Shown in pieces: positions 8,875 through 17,652 of a stretch of 32,832 bases of DNA. Where the stretch lies: positions 1 to 32,832 of the forward strand of contig JAWWAC010000033.1 of assembly GCA_033721915.1 (NCBI GenBank). The letters are read 5' to 3'. The DNA is from REBR01 sp033721915. GTDB lineage: Bacteria > Pseudomonadota > Gammaproteobacteria > Pseudomonadales > Oleiphilaceae. The stretch's first letter is position 1, and the number at the start of each line of letters is the position of its first letter. Both the position numbers and the translations under genes were made by a program. The notes beneath the pieces are model-generated. The model made no database searches and was not told the origin of the DNA. It worked only from the letters and a program-made list of their open reading frames with translations.

Positions 8875-10092
8875 ATGGTCGCAGTCAAGACCGGAGCCGC
8901 CCGCCTGATGCCGGGTCCGCGTTTCACTCTGCTGGCGCTGCTGCTGCTGTTGGCGGCGGTGGTGGCCGGCCTCTATTTCAAGGCCCCGGAACTCCGGGTG
9001 CAACCGGGCAACGCCGCCACGCCGGAGGTGGCGGTGGTGCTGGCCGAGCCCGGCACCGTCAGTCTGACCCTGGACAGCCATGGCCGGGCAAGGCCCAGGG
9101 ATCGCGTGCAACTGGCCATGAAAGCCTCCGGCGAGGTGGTGGAGGTGGCCGAGAGCTTTCGCAACGGAGGCTGGGTGGAGAAAGGGGAGAAGCTGCTGCA
9201 GCTGGACCCACAGCCCTTCGAGCTGGAAGTGCGGCAGCGCGAGCATCAGCTCGCCTCCGCCAGGCTGCACCTGGAGACAGTCCGGGCCAATGCCGTCATG
9301 GCACGGCGGGATGCCAGCCCCAGGGCGACGGATTTTGCCCTGTTCAAGCCTCAGCTGGCCGAGGCGGAGGCCGGCGTGGAAGCGGCGGAATCGGCGCTGG
9401 CCATGGCACGCCGCCAGCTGGGTAACGCCACACTGAGGGCGCCCTTCAGCGGCCGTCTCAAAGAGGTGCGTGTCAGCCCGGGGCAGAACCTGGCCGCCGG
9501 TGATCCGGTGGGCCAGATCTACAGTGCCGAGCGCATGGAGGTGCGTCTGCCGGTGCGTGATGACTGGCTGGGGCTGATCGGCGCCCTATCGGCCCAGGGC
9601 AATGAACCACTGAACATACCGGTGACACTGAAGGGGCGTTTTGGTGGCCGTGAGCGACTCTGGCAGGCCCGGGTCAGCCGCCGTGAAGGGGGCCTGAGTC
9701 GTAACCAGATGACCTGGCTGGTGGCGGAGGTGGATCCGGGCTCCGCCGATCTGACACTGGAGCCCGGCGTTTACGTGGAGGCGGCCATTCAGGGCCAGCC
9801 CCGGGAAAACATCGTGCGCCTGCCCCGGGAGGCACTGATACAGGAAGACAGTGTCTGGGTGGTGCACCAGGGGCAGTTGCAGAAGCGCCGGGTGGAGTGG
9901 ATCTACCGGGATGCCGGGACCCTGTACGTCAGCGCTGGGCTGGCGGAGGGTGAGGCGGTACTGGCCAATGGCCACGCCCATCTGCTTGAGGGGGCCAGGG
10001 TCACAACGCGCATCGTGCCGGCGCCTTCCCGTGCCGAGCCCGCCATGTCCGCCGAGGCCGACGGGGTTCTGCCTGAAGGAGCCGGGCTGTGA
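8875..10092 (+). CDS. RND efflux periplasmic adaptor (membrane fusion protein)
   Basis: 405-residue HlyD/AcrA-type adaptor linking the inner-membrane RND pump to an outer-membrane channel. A single hydrophobic anchor (17-35, FTLLALLLLLAAVVAGLYF) lacks a lipobox cysteine, so it is membrane-anchored rather than a lipoprotein. The lipoyl half-motif GEVVEVAESFRNGGWVEKGEKLLQLD-like region spans 86-111, then a helical hairpin (115-205), the second lipoyl half (ATLRAPFSGRLKEV) and beta-barrel domains follow. It starts 10 bp after the GNAT stop, the only non-overlapping junction in the operon, and its own stop overlaps the pump start. No outer-membrane TolC-like gene is nearby, so a shared channel is likely. 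Confidence 0.88.
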   Translation: MVAVKTGAARLMPGPRFTLLALLLLLAAVVAGLYFKAPELRVQPGNAATPEVAVVLAEPGTVSLTLDSHGRARPRDRVQLAMKASGEVVEVAESFRNGGWVEKGEKLLQLDPQPFELEVRQREHQLASARLHLETVRANAVMARRDASPRATDFALFKPQLAEAEAGVEAAESALAMARRQLGNATLRAPFSGRLKEVRVSPGQNLAAGDPVGQIYSAERMEVRLPVRDDWLGLIGALSAQGNEPLNIPVTLKGRFGGRERLWQARVSRREGGLSRNQMTWLVAEVDPGSADLTLEPGVYVEAAIQGQPRENIVRLPREALIQEDSVWVVHQGQLQKRRVEWIYRDAGTLYVSAGLAEGEAVLANGHAHLLEGARVTTRIVPAPSRAEPAMSAEADGVLPEGAGL

Positions 10093-13000
10093 TCCATGGC
10101 CTGATTGCCTGGTTTGCCAGCCGCCCCGCGGTGGCCAATCTGCTGGCTGTCCTGATCGTTCTGGCAGGGCTTCTGGCCATGACCCAGACCCGCCAGGAAA
10201 CACTGCCCAACGTGCCGCTGGAGCGGATCGGCGTGGTCAGCACCCTTAACGGCTCACCCGCCGCCGTGGAACAGCGCCTTTGTTCACCACTGGAAACGGC
10301 CATCTACCCGGTGGAAGGGGTGGAGGAAATCCAGAGCCAGTCCCGCCAGGGGAGCTGCTCCATCACCGTGTTCGTGGCCGAGGGCTATGAGTCCGGCGTG
10401 GTGCGTGAACGCATTGCCGGGCGGGTGGAAAACCTGGCCGGGCTGCCGGGGGATGCCAGTCGCCCGGAAGTGAAGGAAGTGGTGTTCCGCAACCGGGTCA
10501 GCCGCCTGCTGCTGACCGGCCAGGTGTCCCCCCGTGAGCTGCACCGGGTGGCCTGGCAGTTGCGGGACCAGCTGCTCCGGGAAGAGACCATCGCGGAGGT
10601 CTCACTGGAGGGGTTGCCAGAGCGGGAGCTGGCCGTGACGGTGCCCCGTGAGAACCTTTACCGCTATCAACTGACTTTTGCCGAGCTGGTGGACAGCCTG
10701 GAGTCTCAGGTAACACCGGTCAGCGCCGGCCGGCTGAGAACGGAACAGTCCCAGTCACTGATACTCTCAGGGCAGGGGGTCACGGATCCGGACGGCTACG
10801 GGGTGTTGCCGCTGCGGGAAAGCCAGGACGGGGAGTGGCTGCCACTGGAGGAGGTGGCCACCATCGAGGACGGTTTTGGCCGCAATGCCATTGCCGCCTG
10901 GCTGGACGGGCAGCCCACGGTGGCACTGGACATCTACCAGAGCGGCAGCCACAGCGCCATTGAGATTGCCGGGGATGTGCGTGCCTTTCTGGACCGTACC
11001 CGGGTGCCCGTCCCACTGCACCTGCGGATGTGGGAAGACGATGCGGTGCAGTACCAGGAACGCTCCGACCTGCTCTGGGGCAACGCCCTGCTGGGCCTGG
11101 CCATGCTGGTACTGGTGCTGGGGGTCTTCTTCGGCCTGCGCCTGTCCGCCTGGGTGGCCATGGGCATCCCGGTGGCCATGCTGGGTGCCTGTGTGGTGCT
11201 GCCGCTGTTCGGCGAGTCTTTCAACACCATCTCACTGTTTGCCTTTATCCTGGTGCTGGGCATCGTGGTGGACGATGCGGTGATTGTGGGTGAGAGCATC
11301 GAGCATGAGTACCGCACCCAGGGCGATGGCCTGAACGCCGTGATAAGGGGTGCCCAGCGCATCGCCACCCCCATTGTCGTGGCCATTATCACCACCGTGA
11401 TTGCCTTTGCCCCCATGCTCTTCCTGCCGGCTCCGGAAGGGGTGTTCATGCGGGTGGTGCCCATCATCGCCATCACCATACTGTGTCTGTCGCTGGTGGA
11501 GTCACTGCTGATTCTTCCCGCCCATATGCACCAGGTAGTCAACCGCCCACCGGGGCGCAGCGAGCGATTCAGCGCCGGTGTGAACCGCTGCCTGGACCAC
11601 TGGGTTGAGAAACGCTGTCTGCCTTTTCTCTCCAGGGCCATGGCCCGCCGCTATCGGGTCATGACGTTTTTCATGGGCCTCTTTGTCATCTCCGTGGCTT
11701 TGATCCACAGCGGCTGGGTCACCGTCACCATGTTCTCGGAGGTGGAAGGGGACCGGGTCATGGCCGATGTGGTCTTTCCCGAGGGCACCAGTGGCCAGAC
11801 GGTGCTCAGGGCCACGCGCTCATTGCAGCGAAGCGCCCATCGGCTGCAGCAGACACTGGTGCAGGAAAAAGGCGCCCCGGTGATTGCCGCCATCCATGTG
11901 GAGCAGGGCCGTCGCAACAACTACTCCACCGCCCACGACCCCGGTGCGGAGCTGAGAGCCCGTGTCACCATGGCGCTCCCTCCCGCCGGTGAAAGACCCA
12001 TGACGGCCAAACAGATTGCCGGCCTCTGGCGCAAGGCTCAGCCACCCATTCCCCATGCCCGTTCACTGCGTTTTCACGCCAGTCTCAACCAGGTCAATCC
12101 GGACATCCACATCAATCTCTATCACCCGGATCTGGATCGCCTGACGGAGGTCAGCCATCAACTGGCCCGCTATCTGGAGACCATGGACGGTGTGCATGAA
12201 GTGGACGACTCCATGGCCTCCCGCTTCTCCCAGCTGGCCATCAGCGCTCGCCCGGCCGCCCGCATGGCGGGTGTCAGCGAGGAGCAGCTGGGGCAACAGG
12301 TCCACGCCGCCTTCCACGGCACCGAGGTGGACCGTCTGCCACAGGGGGACCACGATGTGCCCGTGATACTGCGTCTGCCGGATAGGGAGACCAGCAGCCT
12401 CTGGGACCTGGAGCAACTGCCCATCGCACTGGGCAACAGCGGCGAGGTGGCACCACTGGCGGTGCTGGCCCATCTTGAACACCGTCTGACACCCGCCGTG
12501 ATCAGCCACCATGACCGCAACCGCAACGCCACGGTCAGCGCCTATGTGGACCAGAAGGTCAGCTCCCACGGCCAGGTGATGGAACACCTTGAGAAGGGCC
12601 TGCTGGCGGAATTCCAGTCTCAGGGCGTGGACTGGGGCGAGGCGGGCAAGCCGCCCCATATTGCCGAGTTCGTGCGCTACCTGAGCATCAGCTACATGGT
12701 GGCGGTACTGCTGATGTTTTTTGTGCTGACACTGATGTTCGGCAATTACTGGCAGCCCTTCCTGATCCTGATGGCCGTTCCCTTCGGCATGGTTGGTGCC
12801 TTGCTGGGCCACGCACTGCTGGGCATCGGACTGTCACTGTGGTCTGTGGTGGGGGTGGTGGCGGTCAGCGGCGTGGTGGTGAACGACAACCTGGTGCTGA
12901 TCGACCGCACCAACCACTGGCGACAGCGGGGCAAGAGCCCCTTTGACAGCCTGATCGGCGCACTGCGAGAGCGCTTCCGGCCCATTGTACTGACCACCGC

Positions 13001-13364
13001 CACTACCTTTCTGGCGGTGGCGCCACTGGCACTGGACACCAGCGTACAGGCCCGCTTCCTGGTGCCCATGGCCGTGTCACTGGGCTTTGGCGTGCTCTTC
13101 GCCAGCCTGATCACCCTACTGATGATGCCGGGACTCTACCTGGTGCTGGTGGACGCCAGCCAGACCCTCAAGGCACTCAGGGCCCGCTGGCGCCCCGCCA
13201 GGGAAGACGACCCCGTGGAGCAGGCCTACGAGGCAGGCCGCCGCGACGCCCTCTGGGGCGGTGGCGAAAACCCCTATCAGGACGATGTGCTGCGGGCCAG
13301 CTGGGAGGCGGGGCTGAGTGATGGGGGTGACGAGGATGAGGGCGTGTCCCGGTCAGGGCCCTGA
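10089..13364 (+). CDS. RND-family efflux permease with Rmf-like C-terminal tail
   Basis: 1091-residue inner-membrane proton-driven pump of the AcrB-type superfamily. The first transmembrane helix (about 12-33) is followed by a large periplasmic loop. The proton-relay helix VLGIVVDDAVIVGE carries the paired aspartates. The second half has GVVAVSGVVVNDNLVLID, where AcrB has its relay lysine; the Asn-Asp here marks a different subfamily. GTG 10089 overlaps the adaptor's TGA (GTGA). The last 48 residues form an unusual soluble extension (about 1044-1077, AYEAGRRDALWGGGENPY then W..GL) resembling ribosome modulation factor. Substrate unknown; by context it exports the product of the upstream GH3/GNAT enzymes. 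Confidence 0.9.
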   Translation: MIHGLIAWFASRPAVANLLAVLIVLAGLLAMTQTRQETLPNVPLERIGVVSTLNGSPAAVEQRLCSPLETAIYPVEGVEEIQSQSRQGSCSITVFVAEGYESGVVRERIAGRVENLAGLPGDASRPEVKEVVFRNRVSRLLLTGQVSPRELHRVAWQLRDQLLREETIAEVSLEGLPERELAVTVPRENLYRYQLTFAELVDSLESQVTPVSAGRLRTEQSQSLILSGQGVTDPDGYGVLPLRESQDGEWLPLEEVATIEDGFGRNAIAAWLDGQPTVALDIYQSGSHSAIEIAGDVRAFLDRTRVPVPLHLRMWEDDAVQYQERSDLLWGNALLGLAMLVLVLGVFFGLRLSAWVAMGIPVAMLGACVVLPLFGESFNTISLFAFILVLGIVVDDAVIVGESIEHEYRTQGDGLNAVIRGAQRIATPIVVAIITTVIAFAPMLFLPAPEGVFMRVVPIIAITILCLSLVESLLILPAHMHQVVNRPPGRSERFSAGVNRCLDHWVEKRCLPFLSRAMARRYRVMTFFMGLFVISVALIHSGWVTVTMFSEVEGDRVMADVVFPEGTSGQTVLRATRSLQRSAHRLQQTLVQEKGAPVIAAIHVEQGRRNNYSTAHDPGAELRARVTMALPPAGERPMTAKQIAGLWRKAQPPIPHARSLRFHASLNQVNPDIHINLYHPDLDRLTEVSHQLARYLETMDGVHEVDDSMASRFSQLAISARPAARMAGVSEEQLGQQVHAAFHGTEVDRLPQGDHDVPVILRLPDRETSSLWDLEQLPIALGNSGEVAPLAVLAHLEHRLTPAVISHHDRNRNATVSAYVDQKVSSHGQVMEHLEKGLLAEFQSQGVDWGEAGKPPHIAEFVRYLSISYMVAVLLMFFVLTLMFGNYWQPFLILMAVPFGMVGALLGHALLGIGLSLWSVVGVVAVSGVVVNDNLVLIDRTNHWRQRGKSPFDSLIGALRERFRPIVLTTATTFLAVAPLALDTSVQARFLVPMAVSLGFGVLFASLITLLMMPGLYLVLVDASQTLKALRARWRPAREDDPVEQAYEAGRRDALWGGGENPYQDDVLRASWEAGLSDGGDEDEGVSRSGP
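13218..13319 (+). other. Rmf-like motif encoded at the 3' end of the RND permease gene
   Basis: Residues about 1044-1077 read EQAYEAGRRDALWGGGENPY, then a short gap and W..GL. Ribosome modulation factor and related small proteins share G(x)3-4A, then a small loop, C/N-P-Y, about nine residues, and W-x-x-G-W. The spacing here fits except that the last Trp is Leu. The segment follows the last transmembrane helix and an arginine-rich linker, so it should sit in the cytoplasm. Confidence 0.55.
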
Positions 13365-13496
13365 GGTATTCTTTCTGTTCCTCACCGGACCGGGGGACAT
13401 TTTCCCTGTCTGGTAGTGTCAAAGCAGGGCAGGTGAACTTTGCACACTGATGCAGCTGGAGCTGCCATGAATCCCTGCTGAATACGGAGCAACACC

Positions 13497-14219
13497 ATGC
13501 ACTTTACCAGTACTCATTTCACCCATCGGGGTGGATGGCGTGCTCATAATGAAGACGCACTGTTTGCGAGCCAACAGGCGGGAATCTGGCTGGTAGCCGA
13601 CGGAATGGGTGGCCACCGGGCCGGGGACCGGGCCAGCCAGATGCTGTGCGACACCCTGCAGGAGCATCTCTCTGACGATGGCGGAACCCTGTCGCCAGAG
13701 GCCATAGAGCAGTCTCTGCTGGCCGGCAATCAGCGTATCTGGCGCTACGGCCAGGAGCATCTCGGTGGCCAGACAATGGGCACCACCGCAGTGGCACTGG
13801 TCATACGGGATCAGAGTTACCATCTGTTCTGGGCCGGTGACAGCCGCTGTTATCGTATCCGTGACGGCGTGACAGAGCGACTCACCCGGGATCACAGCCA
13901 GGTGGCGAACATGGTGGCCAGAGGGCTGCTTACGGAAGAGCAGGCGGAGCATCACCCGCTGGCCCACGTGGTCACAAGAGCCGTGGGCGTGGATGAGCAA
14001 CTGACCCTGGATCGTGTGAGTGGTCCTGTCCAGCCAGGAGACCGGTTTTTACTGTGCAGTGACGGGGTGACGCGGGAATTCAGTGACGACTCTCTGGGAC
14101 ATGCGGTGCAACAGGATCCCATTGAAGAGGCCGCCCGTGGCATTAAGCAGGCGGCACTGGAAAGGAACTGCAAGGACAACATCACCTGCATCATTGTCCG
14201 CGTTGAAAGCGACCAGTGA
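13497..14219 (+). CDS. PP2C-family serine/threonine phosphatase
   Basis: 240-residue metal-dependent protein phosphatase of the bacterial Stp/PrpC type. Signature motifs appear in order: HNED (17-20), VADGMGGH (33-40), GTTAVA (95-100), WAGDSRCYR (112-120), RDHS (131-134), CSDGVT (187-192) and KDNITCIIV (226-234). All metal-binding aspartates are present. It is a stand-alone catalytic domain without membrane segments, so it is cytoplasmic. No partner kinase, FHA protein or type VI secretion gene is in the window, so its substrate is unknown. ATG 13497 has CGGAG upstream. It is 132 bp beyond the RND operon and probably has its own promoter. Confidence 0.93.
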   Translation: MHFTSTHFTHRGGWRAHNEDALFASQQAGIWLVADGMGGHRAGDRASQMLCDTLQEHLSDDGGTLSPEAIEQSLLAGNQRIWRYGQEHLGGQTMGTTAVALVIRDQSYHLFWAGDSRCYRIRDGVTERLTRDHSQVANMVARGLLTEEQAEHHPLAHVVTRAVGVDEQLTLDRVSGPVQPGDRFLLCSDGVTREFSDDSLGHAVQQDPIEEAARGIKQAALERNCKDNITCIIVRVESDQ

Positions 14220-14525
14220 ATGGGCGGTCTGTCAGAGCCGGGTGACTGTGTTACTGGGAGCCCGGAGACACTGCAGACTAAGGCACCTCAGTCGAAGGAA
14301 AGGCTGGAAGCAGTTTCCAATAAGCTGAACGCTGGTTTCATGGAACCCGATTCTGGCTTGGCTCGCTCGTAAACCGGAGTGGTGGTTTAATGCTGGATTG
14401 GAAAGCTTCGCCTCAGCCCCTGGTAAAGCTGTGTTAAGCTTTTCATGGAATCCGTTCCGGGTATCCACTACGTTAGCGGACTCTTCTCGTGGCACCCAAT
14501 TCCTTAATCTCTGCAGAATGACCCC
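14220..14525. other. gene-free region with a short imperfect repeat
   Basis: About 306 bp with no gene I can support. The 14-base string TTTCATGGAACCCG at 14336-14349 recurs with one change at 14441-14454. The composition is less GC-rich than the flanking genes. It may carry the promoter of the small gene at 14526 or be decayed DNA. No clear terminator or RNA fold was recognised. Confidence 0.4.
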
Positions 14526-14798
14526 ATGTCCGAACCAACGCCGATTCCTTTCGCTGGCACCGACACACTGAGCTTCCGCCAGATTGATGAAATGAATGGC
14601 CTGACCAAGGGAACGACCTTTCGGCTGTTCAAGCGCTGTCTTGATCAGCTGGTGGAAGGGGAGGATTACTTCTACCTGCCCGATGAGACCCACGGGGAAA
14701 TGATCGGGGCGCTGAAGGAGTCCGGGCAGATATACCAACGCACCACGCATCTGGTTCTGATTACGGCTTCCGGCTATGCCAGGCTGCAGACTCAGTAA
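14526..14798 (+). CDS. small ORF6N-like DNA-binding protein
   Basis: 90-residue protein. Its core FRQIDEMNGLTKGTTFRLFKR (about 17-37) followed by LVEGEDYFYLP and VLITASGYARL resembles the N-terminal DNA-binding part of phage-type ORF6N/antirepressor proteins. In those, a helix-turn-helix-like KGTTFR region precedes 'VEGEDYFYL' and a final 'L(I/T)xSGY'. It is short, with no C-terminal effector domain. Neither flanking gene is phage-related. I infer a small regulator or a domesticated phage gene. The stop is 11 bp from the stop of the convergent diguanylate cyclase. Confidence 0.6.
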   Translation: MSEPTPIPFAGTDTLSFRQIDEMNGLTKGTTFRLFKRCLDQLVEGEDYFYLPDETHGEMIGALKESGQIYQRTTHLVLITASGYARLQTQ

Positions 14799-14809
14799 GC
14801 GGGTCTGGT

Positions 14810-16072
14810 TTAATCAGAGAGCACAGCCCCCAGCATCACCTCGTCCGTCGCTTCGACAACCCGGTTACGTCCCTGCTTTTTGGCCTGGTACAGGGCCGAG
14901 TCGGCCCCTGAGATAAAGCTGTCAAAATCGAGGGTGCCTGCACTGGCCAGGTCAGCGACGCCAAAGCTGGCCTGTACCGTGATCGGGCCCTTGTCGGTGG
15001 TCACCGGGGAGTTTTCGGTTTCTTCCCGCAGTCGTTCCGCCAACAGCAGCGCCCCCTCTCCATCCGTGCCGGGCAGCAGGACGAGAAACTCCTCGCCTCC
15101 TATGCGGGCCGGCAGGTCGATCTCCCTCAGATTGCGGCGCAGCAGGGCCGCAAAGGCCTCCAGTACCCGGTCACCACTGGCATGGCCGTGACTGTCGTTA
15201 ACGGACTTGAAATGATCAATGTCGATGGCGATCACTGACAGGGGCCAGTTGTAGCGTCGCGCCTTTTCAAACTCCAGGTTGCCCCGGCTGAAGAAGTAGC
15301 GACGGTTGGCACATCCGGTCAGCTCGTCCGTCTGGGCCAGTTGCTCCAGCTTCCTGTTGGCGCTGTAAAGGCGCCTCTGTGCCAGGAAGGTCTGACGCCA
15401 GAGTCTGCGTGTTGCGAAGGCACTGGCCAGGACAAAGGCAAAGGCCGAGATGGACACCAGCGCCATGCGGGACAGGTGCTCAGGCCCGGTCGGACCCAGC
15501 CCGGCCAGTACCAGAAACCCGGCCAGTGACAGTGCCATGATGGCCGTGTTGGCTGCAAACCAGCCAGGAATCAGGGTCAGCACGTACAGGGACACAATCA
15601 GCAGCAGCATCACACCATCGCGGCTGACATTGAACAGGGATAAAGGTGTGTCTCCCCCTTCGTAAGGTGTCGACATGCGCAGGGCAATGGTGATGCAGCC
15701 CCACACCAGCAAAAGCGTGTGCCAGGCGTAGAGGCGGTTCCAGTCGCGCAGACAGAGAAACAGCGGGATGCTCACCAGGGTAAGGAGCACCAGTGGCAGT
15801 CGCAGCAGCAGGCCGCCCTGAAAAATCCAGGAAGCCCCTCCGAAGTACTGGTAAGTGCCGTAAAGGCTCAGCAGCGTCCCGAGCAGGCCCACCACGGCGA
15901 AACCCACCATGATGCGCCGCACATGTGGGCGCTGGGCAGTCTGGAACGCGGTTTCCAGCTCGCGATCGCGGAATTTTGCGGTCAGCAGGGTCAAGGCGGT
16001 GTCTGAAAGCGAGAGATCCATTGCATGGGAGCGGCTGTCGCGGTTCTGGGAACTCTCCCGGTTGAGATCCAT
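14810..16072 (-). CDS. membrane-bound diguanylate cyclase (GGDEF domain)
   Basis: 420-residue inner-membrane enzyme making c-di-GMP from two GTP. The N-terminal half has about six hydrophobic helices between residues 54 and 220 and no recognised sensor domain. A short coiled linker (225-245) leads to a GGDEF domain starting TDELTGCANRRYF (248-260). Metal and nucleotide residues occur in AIDIDHFKSVNDSHGHASGD (282-301). The catalytic loop is GGEEF (325-329), the active variant, and an inhibitory RxxD site (REID, 316-319) sits exactly five residues before it, so product feedback is expected. ATG 16072 lacks a strong ribosome site; Met18 is an alternative. Confidence 0.93.
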   Translation of the reverse strand: MDLNRESSQNRDSRSHAMDLSLSDTALTLLTAKFRDRELETAFQTAQRPHVRRIMVGFAVVGLLGTLLSLYGTYQYFGGASWIFQGGLLLRLPLVLLTLVSIPLFLCLRDWNRLYAWHTLLLVWGCITIALRMSTPYEGGDTPLSLFNVSRDGVMLLLIVSLYVLTLIPGWFAANTAIMALSLAGFLVLAGLGPTGPEHLSRMALVSISAFAFVLASAFATRRLWRQTFLAQRRLYSANRKLEQLAQTDELTGCANRRYFFSRGNLEFEKARRYNWPLSVIAIDIDHFKSVNDSHGHASGDRVLEAFAALLRRNLREIDLPARIGGEEFLVLLPGTDGEGALLLAERLREETENSPVTTDKGPITVQASFGVADLASAGTLDFDSFISGADSALYQAKKQGRNRVVEATDEVMLGAVLSD

Positions 16073-16388
16073 ACGTTTTGTCTACTTCAGCAAGGGTAGG
16101 GGGCAATGGGACGCCGTTAATAAGGGTTCAGAATAGCATCTGGGTTCCGTTCTGACACTTTTTGGGAAATTGGTGGGCTCCTTCTGAACGCGCTTTTCCC
16201 CGGCCCATGAAGCTGACAATCCTGGCAGCCAGGCGGGTCATGGCAGAATGTGTGTCGCAGAATCCATGTGTTATGCTCCGGGCGTTTTGCCAATACTGAC
16301 CGGGCAACGGATCGCTGGTGGCGATCTCTGGTGGCGGAAGACCCGTGACTGGTCGAGACAATAAACCCAGCAGTCGAGATGAATTGAA
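16073..16388. other. divergent intergenic region
   Basis: 316 bp between the minus-strand diguanylate cyclase and the plus-strand glycosyltransferase-like gene. It should contain promoters for both. The only box I can point to is the extended -10 at 16269-16277. Nothing else was recognised. Confidence 0.45.
16269..16277 (+). promoter_or_regulatory. candidate extended -10 promoter box
   Basis: TGTTATGCT forms an extended -10 (TG-N-TATGCT). There is no recognisable -35 at 16-18 bp, which extended -10 promoters tolerate. It is about 110 bp before the glycosyltransferase-like gene, implying a long leader. Weak evidence. Confidence 0.3.
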
Positions 16389-17600
16389 ATGGCTGAAAGC
16401 GCTGATGTAAAGCCGGAAGTGAATCTGGTCATTGTCGAACTTCATCATCATAGCCAGCTCCTGAAAAATCTGTATGACATACTCTCCCTGGGTCATTTCA
16501 GGGTGACATTGATCACGCTGCCACAGATTTACGCCAAGACGGGGATTGATCTTGAGGCCGGTTCCGGATTCATGACGGTTTGCCTGAAGCCCGGGAAGGA
16601 AAGCATTCCGGATTTTTTGCAGCGCCTGAAGCCCGAGTTCGAGGCGGCGGACGTTGTTTATTTTAATACGGTCCGGCATTACTGGGGGGCACTCAACAAA
16701 ATCCCTTTGCCTCCGGTTTCTATCGTAAGAACTCACAACGTGCACTGTGACCTGGCCCCTTCGACACACCTCTACAGACCAGCGGCGAATAGTTTTTCTG
16801 TTCTGCGCCACTTGATCGGTTCGGTCTTGATCGGTGGTGAGTGGCGCCTGAAAAAGGCGTTTTATGATCGCATCGGTTATTTCATGTTCCCCAATCAGCC
16901 GATAACGGATTATGTCAGGGAAAAAAAATTCGTCGATCAGCGAAAGATCCTTGAGCCTGTTGTTCCCTTTGGTTATCTGGGGGAGCCTGTGCATGAGTCC
17001 GCCCCCCCGGAGGAGGGCTGCGTCACTATTGCGGTTACCGGTACTGTGACCAATCAGAAAAAGGATTACGATTTACTCTTTAATGCGTTGAAACAATGTC
17101 TGAACGACCTGGAGCATCCCATTAAACTGGTCTTTCTTGGCAGCACCAATGCCAATGATGGGAAGTCGATTGTCAATAGGTTCCGGTCTCTTGAGTCGGA
17201 TTCGTTCTCGCTCGATTACAGTGAGGGGTATATCTCCTCTGAAGCGTTTGAGCGCAAGGTGGCATCGGCCGATTTTTTTGTGGCTCCGATACAGACGGTC
17301 GTTCGCTGCAGGAAATATTATGAGGTCTATGGGAAAAGTAAGATGTCCGGGGTTGAGAACGATATTCTGGTCTTCCGCAAACCCTCACTGGTGATCTCGG
17401 ATTACCCGGTAGGACGGGAGATGGAGAAAGTCGTCGATTATTTTGAAAGAACCGAGGACTCACTGGCACTGCAGATCAGTAAGTGGGTCAATGACCGCGT
17501 TTTTGATGAAAGAAAAGCGGCTTTTGACACCATGACCGGGTATCGCAAAGAGGTGATTGCAGACCGGTTTTATCAGTTGTGCCGGCAGTTGTGTGGCTGA
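16389..17600 (+). CDS. glycosyltransferase-like protein (probable GT-B fold)
   Basis: 403-residue protein, not confidently named. The N-terminal half opens with VNLVIVELHHHSQLL (11-25) and contains VVYFNTVRHYWG (89-100) and IVRTHNVHCD (112-121), as in acceptor domains of GT-B glycosyltransferases. The second half restarts with a Rossmann-like strand VTIAVTGTVTNQKKDYDLLFNAL (212-234) and has IKLVFLGS and ADFFVAPI. There is no transmembrane helix, so it is cytoplasmic or peripheral. The gene is visibly AT-richer than its neighbours, with many AAA, GAT and TTT codons, which suggests horizontal acquisition. No other polysaccharide genes flank it. The acceptor and sugar are unknown. Confidence 0.6.
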   Translation: MAESADVKPEVNLVIVELHHHSQLLKNLYDILSLGHFRVTLITLPQIYAKTGIDLEAGSGFMTVCLKPGKESIPDFLQRLKPEFEAADVVYFNTVRHYWGALNKIPLPPVSIVRTHNVHCDLAPSTHLYRPAANSFSVLRHLIGSVLIGGEWRLKKAFYDRIGYFMFPNQPITDYVREKKFVDQRKILEPVVPFGYLGEPVHESAPPEEGCVTIAVTGTVTNQKKDYDLLFNALKQCLNDLEHPIKLVFLGSTNANDGKSIVNRFRSLESDSFSLDYSEGYISSEAFERKVASADFFVAPIQTVVRCRKYYEVYGKSKMSGVENDILVFRKPSLVISDYPVGREMEKVVDYFERTEDSLALQISKWVNDRVFDERKAAFDTMTGYRKEVIADRFYQLCRQLCG

Positions 17601-17633
17601 AGTGGCGTCCATGCCCTGAAGCGTCTGCAAACA

Positions 17634-17650
17634 GGCGTCCTCAGGACGCC
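17634..17650. terminator. GC-rich hairpin after the glycosyltransferase-like gene
   Basis: A perfect 7-bp stem GGCGTCC/GGACGCC with a TCA loop, 34 bp past the stop. It has no T tract, so it could be a weak terminator or a repeat. It also lies just beyond the end of the minus-strand amrS remnant. Confidence 0.35.
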
Positions 17651-17652
17651 CA

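Noticed and set aside
14232..14750. A 172-codon minus-strand frame across the leader and the small regulator
   Set aside because: It lacks motifs and is antisense to the better supported 90-residue protein.
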